Assembly: GCA_018240895.1 (NCBI GenBank) | Contig: JAFEEX010000004.1 | Coordinates: forward strand, 41,370-105,369 | Reading direction: 5' to 3' | Source: Pseudomonadota bacterium | Lineage (GTDB): Bacteria; Pseudomonadota; Alphaproteobacteria; Sphingomonadales; Sphingomonadaceae | Length of the DNA: 64,000 bases | Part shown: positions 9,375 to 17,218 of the stretch, piece by piece | How the letters are laid out: the number at the start of each line of letters is the position of its first letter | Numbering within the stretch: position 1 is the first letter of the stretch | Made by a program: the position numbers and the translations under genes | Notes under the pieces: model-generated | What the model saw: only the letters and a program-made list of their open reading frames with translations | Told to the model about the DNA's origin: nothing | Database searches by the model: none

Positions 9375-9632
9375 GAAAAACCTCACTCAACTATGGAAAT
9401 AGTCTTCGGGATAGAAAAGAACGCATGGTGCCTGAGGGCAAGCGGTCTGGCCGCGCCCGTAACCACAAACACACCAGGTTTGAATTGGTTGCATGGTGCA
9501 CCCGCAATATCCTTGTTCGCTGTTGCAACAAGAACACAGTTGCCGCCCTTGCCCAGCGGAGGCGCTTGGGCTAGGGGCGCGGCCAATGTGGCGGCCCGCG
9601 CGCCGCCTTCCTCCAAGTCAGAGAAGCCCTTC

Positions 9633-11486
9633 ATGTCCGCCCCCCTGCCCCTGCGCAATATCGCCATCATTGCGCACGTTGACCATGGCAAGACCACGCT
9701 GGTCGATCAGTTGTTCCGCCAGTCCGGCACCTTCCGCGAAAACCAGCGGATCGAGGAACGGGCGATGGATTCGAACGATCTGGAAAAGGAGCGCGGGATC
9801 ACCATTCTGGCCAAGTGCACCTCGGTTGAATGGACCCCTCCCGGCGGAGGGAAGGAAGACGCCACGCGGATCAACATTGTCGATACCCCCGGCCACGCCG
9901 ACTTCGGGGCCGAGGTGGAGCGCATCCTTTCCATGGTCGATGGCGTGATCCTGCTGGTTGACAGCAGCGAAGGCGCGATGCCGCAGACCAAATTCGTCAC
10001 CGGCAAGGCGCTGGCGCTGGGCCTGCGCCCGATCGTGGTGGTCAACAAGATCGACCGCCCCGATGGCCGCGCCCAGGAAGTGCTGGACGAGGTGTTCGAC
10101 CTGTTCGTCAACCTCGACGCGACGGACGAGCAATGCGATTTTCCCGTGCTCTACGCCTCGGGCCGCAACGGCTATGCCAGCGATGACCAGGACGCGCGCG
10201 AAGGCACGCTGGAACCGCTGTTCAAAAAGATTGTCGAACACGTCCCCGCCCCCAGCCTGGACGAGGACGGGCCGTTCAGCTTCCTGGCCACCCTGCTGGA
10301 TCGTGACAACTTCATGGGCCGCGTGCTGACCGGACGGGTCCAGTCGGGCAAGATCAAGGTCAACGATCCGATCCGCGCGCTCGATGGTGAAGGCAACATT
10401 GTCGAAGTGGGCCGCGCGTCCAAGCTGCTGTCCTTCCGCGGACTGGAGCGGGTGCCGGTGGAAGAGGCCAAGGCGGGCGATATCATCGCGCTGGCAGGCC
10501 TTGAAAAGGCAACCGTCGCCAACACCATCGCCGCGCCCGAAGTGGTCGAACCGATCAAGGCCCAGCCGATCGATCCGCCAACGCTGGCCATGCGCTTTGC
10601 CGTCAACGACAGCCCCTATGCCGGGCGCGAGGGTGACAAGGTGACCAGCCGCGTGATCCGCGACCGGCTGCTGCGCGAGGCTGAAACCAACGTTGCGATC
10701 AAGGTGACCGAAAGCGCCGACAAGGACAGCTTCGAAGTGGCCGGGCGCGGCGAACTGCAACTGGGCGTGCTGATCGAAACCATGCGCCGCGAAGGGTTTG
10801 AGCTGGGGATCAGCCGCCCGCGCGTGCTGTTCCGCACCGATGAAAACGGCCAGCGCACCGAGCCTTACGAACAGGTTGTGATCGACGTGGACGATGAATA
10901 TTCATCCACCGTGGTCGACAAGATGCAGCGCCGCAAGGCGGAGCTGATGGAAATGCGCCCCAGCGGCACGGGCAAGACCCGCCTGACCTTTTCCGCCCCC
11001 AGCCGCGGGCTGATCGGCTATCACGGCGAATTCCTGTCCGACACGCGCGGCACGGGAATCATGAACCGGCTGTTCGAACGCTATGGCGCGCACAAAGGCC
11101 CGATCGAGGGGCGGATCAACGGCGTGCTTATCTCCAACGCCACGGGCGAGGCGGTGGCCTATGCGCTCAACAGCCTGGAGGAACGCGGTATCCTGTTCGT
11201 GCGCCCGCAGGACAAGCTGTACGAAGGGATGATCATCGGCGAGAATGCCAAGCCGGATGACCTTGAGGTCAACCCGATGAAATCCAAGCAGCTCACCAAC
11301 TTCCGCTCGACCGGCAAGGACGATGCGATCCGCCTGACCCCGCCCAAGATCATGACACTGGAACAGGCCATTGCTTACATCGACGATGATGAAATGGTTG
11401 AGGTGACGCCCAAGTCGATCCGCCTGCGCAAAGCCCTGCTCGACCCGCATGAGCGCAAGAAAGCCAGCCGCAAGAAGGACGACTGA
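9633..11486 (+). CDS. typA: Ribosome-associated GTPase TypA/BipA
   Basis: Translational GTPase of 617 residues, the usual size for BipA. The start at 9633 gives MSAPLPLRNIAIIAHVDHGK, with the P-loop AHVDHGKT at residues 14-21, G3 DTPGHAD, and G4 NKID. The C-terminal half contains the EF-G-like domains and the BipA-specific end with SKQLTNFRSTGKDDAIRL. BipA acts on the ribosome in 50S subunit assembly and in growth at low temperature or stress. An open frame upstream to 9393 has no family similarity. The gene is divergent from the TonB receptor; a 15-bp hairpin follows the stop. Confidence 0.95.
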   Translation: MSAPLPLRNIAIIAHVDHGKTTLVDQLFRQSGTFRENQRIEERAMDSNDLEKERGITILAKCTSVEWTPPGGGKEDATRINIVDTPGHADFGAEVERILSMVDGVILLVDSSEGAMPQTKFVTGKALALGLRPIVVVNKIDRPDGRAQEVLDEVFDLFVNLDATDEQCDFPVLYASGRNGYASDDQDAREGTLEPLFKKIVEHVPAPSLDEDGPFSFLATLLDRDNFMGRVLTGRVQSGKIKVNDPIRALDGEGNIVEVGRASKLLSFRGLERVPVEEAKAGDIIALAGLEKATVANTIAAPEVVEPIKAQPIDPPTLAMRFAVNDSPYAGREGDKVTSRVIRDRLLREAETNVAIKVTESADKDSFEVAGRGELQLGVLIETMRREGFELGISRPRVLFRTDENGQRTEPYEQVVIDVDDEYSSTVVDKMQRRKAELMEMRPSGTGKTRLTFSAPSRGLIGYHGEFLSDTRGTGIMNRLFERYGAHKGPIEGRINGVLISNATGEAVAYALNSLEERGILFVRPQDKLYEGMIIGENAKPDDLEVNPMKSKQLTNFRSTGKDDAIRLTPPKIMTLEQAIAYIDDDEMVEVTPKSIRLRKALLDPHERKKASRKKDD

Positions 11487-11490
11487 CCGG

Positions 11491-11530
11491 GCAATCGTTC
11501 AGGTTACATCGATAAAACCTGAACGATTGC
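11491..11530. terminator. Perfect 15-bp hairpin after typA
   Basis: Arms GCAATCGTTCAGGTT and AACCTGAACGATTGC around a 10-base loop, starting 5 bases after the typA stop. There is no T run after the right arm, so it is a poor intrinsic terminator; it may instead stabilise the typA 3' end or act in another way. A second, 8-bp inverted repeat (CCTGATTC / GAATCAGG) follows at 11543-11567. Confidence 0.5.
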
Positions 11531-11637
11531 TGCAAATGTCATCCTGATTCCGTTCAGCCGAATCAGGGCAAAAGTCTGGCCATACGGCGAATCGCACGGT
11601 CGGCATGGGCCAACCGCGATGCCGCGGAGACTGTGCC

Positions 11638-12114
11638 ATGACCGGCATTCTGAAGACGTCTGTATTCGGTGCGGCGCTTGCCGCGACTGCTCTTGTCAGC
11701 GCGACCCCGGCGATGGCTGACCCCTATGGCAACGGGTATCGTCACCGCGGCAATGGCGACACGGCTGGCGCCGCCATTCTGGGCGGCATGGTTGGACTGG
11801 CGATTGGTGTAATCGCCGCTTCGGCCGGCAACAAGCACCACAACAACTGCGACTATTACGATCGTGACGGCAACCGTTATCGCGGTGAATATCGCGATCA
11901 GCGTTGCTATCGCCGCGGCGACAATGGCAATTACGGCAACTATCCTCAGCAGGGCGGATATTATGGCAACTACCCGCAGCAGGGTGGGTACTATGGAAAT
12001 TATCCCCAACAGGGCGGATACTATGGCAACTATCCGCAGCAGGGCAATTATGGATACTATGATCAGCGCGGCAACCGCTATGCCGACCGGCGCGGTGATC
12101 GCGACGGCGATTGA
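11638..12114 (+). CDS. Secreted repeat-containing protein with glycine-zipper-like segment
   Basis: Protein of 158 residues. A signal peptide (TSVFGAALAATALVSATPAMA) precedes a mature part with a hydrophobic Gly/Ala segment, AGAAILGGMVGLAIGVIAA, that resembles a glycine zipper of the Rick_17kDa/YMGG type. After CDYYDRDGNRYRGEYRDQRC, with two cysteines that may pair, come four tandem copies of a 10-residue unit, GNYPQQGGYY, then a charged tail. I begin at the ATG at 11638; the upstream ATG at 11605 would put charged residues before the signal peptide. The role is unknown; envelope association is inferred. A GC-rich terminator follows the stop. Confidence 0.75.
   Translation: MTGILKTSVFGAALAATALVSATPAMADPYGNGYRHRGNGDTAGAAILGGMVGLAIGVIAASAGNKHHNNCDYYDRDGNRYRGEYRDQRCYRRGDNGNYGNYPQQGGYYGNYPQQGGYYGNYPQQGGYYGNYPQQGNYGYYDQRGNRYADRRGDRDGD
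11935..12054 (+). repeat. Four 30-bp coding tandem repeats
   Basis: Four consecutive 30-base units encode the decapeptide GNYPQQGGYY, with the fourth diverging at its end (GNYPQQGNYG). Differences between copies are mostly at third codon positions, which suggests selection on the peptide rather than a very recent expansion. Confidence 0.9.
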
Positions 12115-12160
12115 GGCCAGCACCGGGTCGCAATCCGGCGTATAGAGAGCCACCGAGAGA

Positions 12161-12194
12161 GGGCGCGGGGCGCAGATCCCCGCGCCCTTGATTT
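12161..12194 (+). terminator. GC-rich terminator hairpin
   Basis: Stem GGGCGCGGGG / CCCCGCGCCC (12161-12170 with 12178-12187) and a 7-base loop, followed by TTGATTTT. It lies about 45 bases after the stop of the secreted repeat protein and before the glycosyltransferase gene. Confidence 0.75.
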
Positions 12195-12264
12195 TGGTTC
12201 AAGTCCACCGATCACCGGCAAGGCCGCTGGCCTGCCGCAGTGCAATCCGCTAGGGCGCGTGGCG

Positions 12265-13422
12265 ATGCAGATGTCAGACCTTCGCATTGCCCTGTTCAGC
12301 GGCAACTACAACATGACCACCGACGGGGCGAACCGCGCGCTCAACCGGCTGGTCGAATATCTGCTGCGCCAGGGCGCGCAGGTGCGGGTCTATTCGCCAA
12401 CCAATGCCGATCCCGCCTTTACGCCAACCGGCGATCTGGTCAGCCTGCCCTCCTTCGCAATCCCCGGGCGCAGCGAATACCGCTTCCCCACCGGAATAAA
12501 CCGGCGGATCAAACGCGATCTTGATGCATTCAAGCCCAACGTCGTCCACGTTTCCTCGCCAGACATTTCCGCGCACCGCGTGGTCAGCTGGGCGCGGCGG
12601 CACGGCATTCCGGTGCTGTCATCGGTCCACACTCGGTTCGATACCTATCCGCGTTATTACAACATGGCCTGGGCCGAACCGGTGCTGACTGCGGTGCTGC
12701 GCCGGTTCTATCGCCGCTGCGATGCGCTGGTCACCCCCAGCGAATCGATGGCCCAGGTGCTGCGCGATCAGCGGATGAATTATGACATCGGCATCTGGTC
12801 ACGCGGGGTTGATCGCACGGTGTTCAACCCCGGTCGGCGCGACATGGCCTGGCGGCAAAAACTGGGGGTCGCGGATCAGGAGGTGGCGGTCGGCTTTCTT
12901 GGCCGGCTGGTGATGGAAAAGGGGCTGGACGTCTTTTCCGACACCATTGACGAGCTGCGCAGCCGCGGCGTTGCTCACAGCGTCATGGTGATCGGCGAAG
13001 GCCCGGCACGCGAATGGTTTGAAGCGCGGCTGCCCGACGCGGTTTTTGCCGGCTTTCAGGGCGGTGCCGATCTGGGCCGCGCGGTTGCCAGCATGGACGT
13101 GCTGTTCAACCCATCGATCACCGAAACCTTCGGCAATGTCACTTTGGAAGCGATGGCCTGCGGCTTGCCGGTGGTCGCCGCCGCTGCAACCGGCAGCGAA
13201 AGCCTGGTTGACGATGGCCATTCCGGCCGGCTGATCCGCCCGGGCGCGATCCACCACTTTGCCGAGGCGCTGCGCGGCTATATCGAGCAGCCTGCCCTGC
13301 GCGAGCAGCACGGTGCGGCTGGTGAGGCGCGGTCAATGGACTTCAGTTGGGACCGGATCAACCAGGCGGTGGCCGACACGTACCTGCGGCTGATCCGGCA
13401 AAAGCCGCGCAAACAAGGCTAA
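12265..13422 (+). CDS. Glycosyltransferase family 4 (GT-B fold)
   Basis: Cytosolic GT-B glycosyltransferase of 385 residues. The N-terminal acceptor domain starts with DLRIALFSGNYNMTTDGANR; the C-terminal donor domain has GFLGRLVMEKG and the family motif PSITETFGNVTLEAMACG, an E-x7-E arrangement expected for GT4 enzymes. It resembles the GDP-mannose-dependent alpha-mannosyltransferase MgtA-like group, which works on glycolipids, but donor and acceptor cannot be fixed from sequence. The ATG at 12265 has AGGG 9 bases upstream; GTG 12259 and ATG 12271 are alternatives. The stop codon overlaps the stop of the convergent membrane-protein gene. No other glycan genes are adjacent. Confidence 0.85.
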   Translation: MQMSDLRIALFSGNYNMTTDGANRALNRLVEYLLRQGAQVRVYSPTNADPAFTPTGDLVSLPSFAIPGRSEYRFPTGINRRIKRDLDAFKPNVVHVSSPDISAHRVVSWARRHGIPVLSSVHTRFDTYPRYYNMAWAEPVLTAVLRRFYRRCDALVTPSESMAQVLRDQRMNYDIGIWSRGVDRTVFNPGRRDMAWRQKLGVADQEVAVGFLGRLVMEKGLDVFSDTIDELRSRGVAHSVMVIGEGPAREWFEARLPDAVFAGFQGGADLGRAVASMDVLFNPSITETFGNVTLEAMACGLPVVAAAATGSESLVDDGHSGRLIRPGAIHHFAEALRGYIEQPALREQHGAAGEARSMDFSWDRINQAVADTYLRLIRQKPRKQG

Positions 13423-13859
13423 CGCTGGATCCCCTGCGCCGCTGATCTGCGCGAATAGTGCCACAAAAACAGCACGATCGCGCAGATCACCACCGGCATC
13501 ACCTTGCCCCCGGTAGAGGCAAGCGCTGCTGGCGTATTGGCCATCTGATAGCCAAAACTGATCACCGCGCTGACCAGCGAAACCAGAAACGCCGTCGCCG
13601 CATGGCGCGATCGCATCAACATCAGCACCGATCCTGCCACCGATCCCCACACGCCAAGCCCCCAGGCGGCCTGAGCCCACAGCGGAAAGCTGTCGATCCA
13701 GGCAAGGGTCACTTGCGGATCGCCCGCCCCTTTCAGGTAATCGGCATTGCGCAGCCGCGTCATCAGATAGTCATAGGCGCCAAAGCTGTTCCACAGCGCC
13801 CCCAGGGCCGTGACAATCCAATAGCTGACCGGCACCTGCGCCGCACCGGACCTTTCCAT
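13419..13859 (-). CDS. Four-helix integral membrane protein, unknown function
   Basis: Protein of 146 residues with about four hydrophobic helices (near residues 15-30, 62-85, 90-108 and 118-138) and few charged residues. I chose ATG 13859 because GGGGAG lies 9 bases upstream; a TTG at 13868 would place that site too close. A segment WNSFGAYDYLMTRLRNADYL between the first helices looks conserved in character (aromatic and charged), but I do not recognise a named domain. It converges on the glycosyltransferase gene and is divergent from rarA, about 110 bases away. Confidence 0.7.
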   Translation of the reverse strand: MERSGAAQVPVSYWIVTALGALWNSFGAYDYLMTRLRNADYLKGAGDPQVTLAWIDSFPLWAQAAWGLGVWGSVAGSVLMLMRSRHAATAFLVSLVSAVISFGYQMANTPAALASTGGKVMPVVICAIVLFLWHYSRRSAAQGIQR

Positions 13860-13972
13860 TTTCGCCAACTCCCCTTGGTGGTCCCAACGATGGAGCCATG
13901 GCTATCATGCCTTGCCGTGCGGCCCAAATCTCACGGTGGCAAAATCGCCCTCAGGGCCTATCTTGGCGGACC

Positions 13973-15292
13973 ATGGCCGACCTTTTCGCTGATGACCTGC
14001 CCGCGCCGCCGCTGGACGAACCCGCCGCCGATGCCCCTTTGGCTGACCGGCTGCGCCCGCGCGCGCTGGGCGAGGTAATCGGGCAAGATCACCTGACCGG
14101 CCCCGAAGGCGCGATCGGGCGGATGGTTGCGGCCGGAAGGCTGTCCAGCATGATCCTGTGGGGGCCGCCCGGCACCGGCAAGACTTCCATGGCCCGCCTG
14201 CTTGCCAATGCGGTGGGGATGCGCTTCGTTTCGGTCAGCGCGGTGTTTTCGGGTGTGGCCGATCTCAAGAAGGCTTTTGCCGAGGCTGACCTTGCCGCCA
14301 GGGCCGGGCAGCGCACCCTGCTGTTCGTGGATGAGATCCACCGCTTCAACCGCGCCCAGCAAGACGGCTTCCTGCCGTTCGTCGAGCGCGGCACGGTAAC
14401 GCTGGTGGGCGCGACGACTGAAAACCCCAGTTTCGCGCTCAATGCCGCGCTGCTGAGCCGCGCCCAGGTACTGATCCTCCACCGGCTTGACGCCGCCGCG
14501 CTCGACACGCTGCTGACCCGCGCCGAGGCGCTTGAAGGCCCGCTGCCACTGACCGCCGATGCGCGCGCGGCGCTGGTCGCCAGCGCCGATGGTGACGGCC
14601 GTTTCCTGCTCAACCAGGCGGAAACGCTTTACAACGCGAAGATTCCCGAACCGCTCGATCCGGCTGCGCTTGGCGCCTTCCTTCAGCACCGCGTCGCCGT
14701 TTACGACAAGGATCGTGACGGCCATTACAACCTGATCTCCGCGCTGCACAAAAGCCTGCGCGGGTCCGATCCGCAGGCCGCGCTCTATTACATGGCGCGG
14801 ATGCTGACCGCAGGCGAGGAGCCGCTCTACGTCCTGCGCCGGCTGGTGCGCTTTGCCAGTGAGGACGTGGGCCTTGCCGATCCGCAGGCGTTGGTCCAGT
14901 GCCTGGCCGCGCGCGATGCCTATCAATTCCTTGGCAGTCCAGAGGGCGAGCTGGCGATCGTCCAGGCCTGCCTCTACCTCGCCACCGCGCCCAAATCGAA
15001 CGCTGCCTATGCCGCGATGGGCGAAGCGTGGAAAAGCGCGCGTGAAACCGGCAGCCTCAGCCCCCCGCCCCACATCCTCAACGCGCCGACCAAGCTGATG
15101 AAGGACATCGGCTATGGCAAGGGCTATGCCTATGACCCCGATGCCGAGGACGGCTTTTCCGGCGCGGACTATTGGCCAGAAGGCATGCCCCCCCAGACCT
15201 ACTACCGCCCCGCCGAACGCGGCTTTGAACGCGAGGTGCTGAAACGGCTGGAATGGTGGGACAAAAAACGCGCCGAAAAGCGCGGGGAATGA
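13973..15292 (+). CDS. rarA: Replication-associated recombination protein A (RarA/MgsA AAA ATPase)
   Basis: AAA+ ATPase of 439 residues that acts at stalled replication forks together with SSB. After the LADRLRPRALGEVIGQDHL box, Walker A is GPPGTGKT (residues 64-71), Walker B is LLFVDEIHRF, and sensor 1 is LVGATTENPSF. The C-terminal part contains the MgsA tetramerisation domain (SALHKSLRGSDPQAALYYMARML). The ATG at 13973 begins the conserved protein; an upstream in-frame start at 13898 adds a sequence without similarity. Length and motif order match the family well. Confidence 0.94.
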   Translation: MADLFADDLPAPPLDEPAADAPLADRLRPRALGEVIGQDHLTGPEGAIGRMVAAGRLSSMILWGPPGTGKTSMARLLANAVGMRFVSVSAVFSGVADLKKAFAEADLAARAGQRTLLFVDEIHRFNRAQQDGFLPFVERGTVTLVGATTENPSFALNAALLSRAQVLILHRLDAAALDTLLTRAEALEGPLPLTADARAALVASADGDGRFLLNQAETLYNAKIPEPLDPAALGAFLQHRVAVYDKDRDGHYNLISALHKSLRGSDPQAALYYMARMLTAGEEPLYVLRRLVRFASEDVGLADPQALVQCLAARDAYQFLGSPEGELAIVQACLYLATAPKSNAAYAAMGEAWKSARETGSLSPPPHILNAPTKLMKDIGYGKGYAYDPDAEDGFSGADYWPEGMPPQTYYRPAERGFEREVLKRLEWWDKKRAEKRGE

Positions 15293-15297
15293 GGCAA

Positions 15298-15648
15298 TCA
15301 GGCAGCCAATTGATCAACCTTGCCCAAAGCGGCAAGCATCTGCTTGAGCGACCCCACAGCTTGCGCGCGCGTTGAATAGCTCTCTCCGCTCATGGCAAAA
15401 AGCCTGCCGTCAGCAGCGGCAAGCCTCCAGCGGAACCCTCCATCCTTCCCTTCGTAGATGGTAAAGCTAGGAGCATTGTCATCACTGCCCTCGGCAAGGC
15501 CCAGATCTTTCGCGCTCGGCAACAAAGTGTCGGAATCGAGCAAAGCCCGCGCATCGATTTGAACTTCACTCAAGCTCTCGATCGCAGTCCAGTCGGTCTT
15601 GCCGTTACCTGCCTGATCCAAACTTATCCGTGTAACTTTGTCTTTCAT
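15298..15648 (-). CDS. Putative BrnA-like antitoxin fused to a DUF1508/YegP-like domain
   Basis: Protein of 116 residues directly downstream of, and overlapping by 44 bases, the brnT-like gene, the position of a BrnA antitoxin. Residues about 4-45 (VTRISLDQ, KTDWTAIESLSEVQIDA) resemble the N-terminal region of short BrnA-type antitoxins, which commonly read TDW..ld.eEI. Instead of the usual C-terminal ribbon-helix-helix DNA-binding domain, residues about 60-108 (FTIYEGKDGGFRWRLAAADG, then YSTRAQAVGSLKQML) match the DUF1508 (YegP) repeat pattern. The antitoxin role is inferred from position and the N-terminal pattern; the DUF1508 match is the more secure part. If correct, autoregulation cannot work in the usual way. 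Confidence 0.65.
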   Translation of the reverse strand: MKDKVTRISLDQAGNGKTDWTAIESLSEVQIDARALLDSDTLLPSAKDLGLAEGSDDNAPSFTIYEGKDGGFRWRLAAADGRLFAMSGESYSTRAQAVGSLKQMLAALGKVDQLAA

Positions 15649-15892
15649 GCCTTCTAGCCCGGCGCGCGCTGATTATGCGCTTGGTTGATCCTCTAATGGT
15701 ATATACCACAGCAATGATGAATTGGGCATCACCAATCGTGCCAAGCGCCACCACCCGTTCTTCGTTGCCGACCTGGCGGACATAGGCCGGATCGATGAGC
15801 GGTCGGTTCCAGATGCTTGCTGCATCGACGAAATCTATCTGATGCTTGGCATAGTTCGAATCCCGCTTCCGCTCGTCCCACTCAAAATCCAT
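15605..15892 (-). CDS. brnT: BrnT-family (DUF497) toxin
   Basis: Ribonuclease-type toxin of 95 residues. Family markers are the start DFEWDERKRDSNYAKHQIDF, ERVVALG in the centre, and VVYTIRGSTKRIISARRARR near the end. BrnT toxins are RelE-like endoribonucleases that block translation and are neutralised by BrnA encoded just downstream. Here the C-terminal 14 codons overlap the start of the partner gene, a longer overlap than usual. The ATG at 15892 lies only 14 bases from the start codon of the divergent DUF429-like gene. All length-defining features are intact, so the toxin is likely functional. Confidence 0.85.
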   Translation of the reverse strand: MDFEWDERKRDSNYAKHQIDFVDAASIWNRPLIDPAYVRQVGNEERVVALGTIGDAQFIIAVVYTIRGSTKRIISARRARRHERQSYTDKFGSGR

Positions 15893-15906
15893 TGCCGGAC
15901 AATACG

Positions 15907-16779
15907 GTGAACCAGGCCCGTTTCAAGCATTTCGCCGCGATCGACTGGTCAGGCGCGGCGGGGGAGCGGCATGGGGGAATCGCGGTCGCGCTGTGCGGCA
16001 CAGGTAGGGCCGTGCCCGAGTTGATCCGCCCCGGCCACCGCTGGTCGCGCGGAGAGGTGCTGGAGTGGCTGCTGCGCGAAATGCCCGCAGACACGCTGGC
16101 CGGTTTTGACCTAAGCATGAGCTTTGCCCATGCTGATCGCGGTGGCTATTTTCCCGGCTGGACGCACAGCCCCACCGATGCCCGCGCGCTGTGGGCACTG
16201 GCCGAAGCGGTCTGCGCGGACGAACCTCACTTTGGCGCAACGACCTTTGCCGACCATCCCGACCTTGCCCCGCATTTCCGCCGCCACGGCGGGCGAGAGG
16301 GGGCGCTATTCGGCGGTGGGCAAGGTCGATTTCGCCAGACCGAGCACGCCCAGGCCCGCGCCGGGTGCCGGCCTTACAGCAATTTCAACCTCGTCGGCGC
16401 GGCGCAGGTCGGCAAGGGCAGCCTGGCCGGAATGCGGCTTTTGCACCGTCTTGCCGGAACACACGCTATCTGGCCGTTCGACGCTGTGCCCGCGCGCGGT
16501 TCGGTGCTGGTTGAAATCTACACCACGCTGGCGGCAATTGCCGCCGGACGCAGCGCGGCACGATCAAAGATCCGCGACCGGGGCGAGCTTGACCTTGCGC
16601 TGGCCGCGCTCGGCAGCGATCCGATCGGCGGCGCGGGGGCGATTTCCGATCACGCCAGCGATGCCCTGCTCGCCGCCGCCTGGCTGCGCGGAGCCGCCCA
16701 CCAGCCGGCGCTGTGGCAACCGCCCGCCCTCACCCCCGAAATTGCCGCAACCGAGGGGTGGACCTTTGGCGCGCGCTGA
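15907..16779 (+). CDS. DUF429-like protein of predicted RNase H-like fold
   Basis: Protein of 290 residues. The N-terminus FAAIDWSGAAGERHGGIAVA fits the first strand of DUF429-like proteins, which have an Asp on the first beta strand of an RNase H-like fold; further blocks are AGFDLSMSFAHADRGG and, near the end, SDHASDALLAAAWLR, with acidic residues in the positions expected of the later motifs. No biochemical role is established for this group. I take the GTG at 15907; no good Shine-Dalgarno is visible, and the open frame continues upstream through the toxin gene antisense. The tRNA-Thr gene follows 24 bases after the stop. Confidence 0.65.
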   Translation: MNQARFKHFAAIDWSGAAGERHGGIAVALCGTGRAVPELIRPGHRWSRGEVLEWLLREMPADTLAGFDLSMSFAHADRGGYFPGWTHSPTDARALWALAEAVCADEPHFGATTFADHPDLAPHFRRHGGREGALFGGGQGRFRQTEHAQARAGCRPYSNFNLVGAAQVGKGSLAGMRLLHRLAGTHAIWPFDAVPARGSVLVEIYTTLAAIAAGRSAARSKIRDRGELDLALAALGSDPIGGAGAISDHASDALLAAAWLRGAAHQPALWQPPALTPEIAATEGWTFGAR

Positions 16780-16803
16780 CGCAAAGGGGCTTCACGAAAC
16801 AGC

Positions 16804-16879
<76 letters not shown>

Positions 16880-17218
16880 TAAAACTGGCAGAAATCTGCC
16901 AAGTATTGCTTCGCATGGAACTGACCCTTCCAACAAGACCCCCGCCACAATGCCCGCAAAGGGGTGCTACAGCGCGTCGGGCGCGCATCGCCCACCTTCG
17001 AACGTTTGGTTCGGGCACAATCGAGTTTCTTGCCCCTTCGCGCAATCAGAATCGGCATAGCCTGCCCTCCGCAGAGCAGACCCGACTGCCCATGCCGCAA
17101 CGCTGGTGTTCCGTTCGAACCTGGAAAAACGTGCAATAGAGTGAATCTATCGTTAAAATATCGCATTGACATTTTGAATCTTTTGAATCAATATAAAAAG
17201 TAATCTAAGAGGTGACAT
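16880..17218. other. Intergenic region after tRNA-Thr, no gene seen
   Basis: A 339-base gap. A 6-bp hairpin (TGGCAG / CTGCCA, 16886-16901) follows the tRNA. I see no convincing gene: the open frames here overlap the tRNA or lack a ribosome site. The last 80 bases are clearly AT-rich and carry the putative promoter of the next gene. I looked for a second copy of the tRNA 3' end as an attachment site and did not find one. Confidence 0.6.
17166..17195 (+). promoter_or_regulatory. Putative sigma-70-type promoter of the PEP-CTERM gene
   Basis: A perfect -35 hexamer TTGACA (17166-17171) is followed at 17-18 bases by CAATAT/AATATA in an AT-rich stretch, about 25 bases before a good ribosome site (AAGAGGTG) and the ATG at 17219. 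Confidence 0.45.

Noticed and set aside
11935-12054. CRISPR-like spacing of tandem repeats
   Set aside because: The units are contiguous, in frame and without spacers; they encode a peptide repeat.
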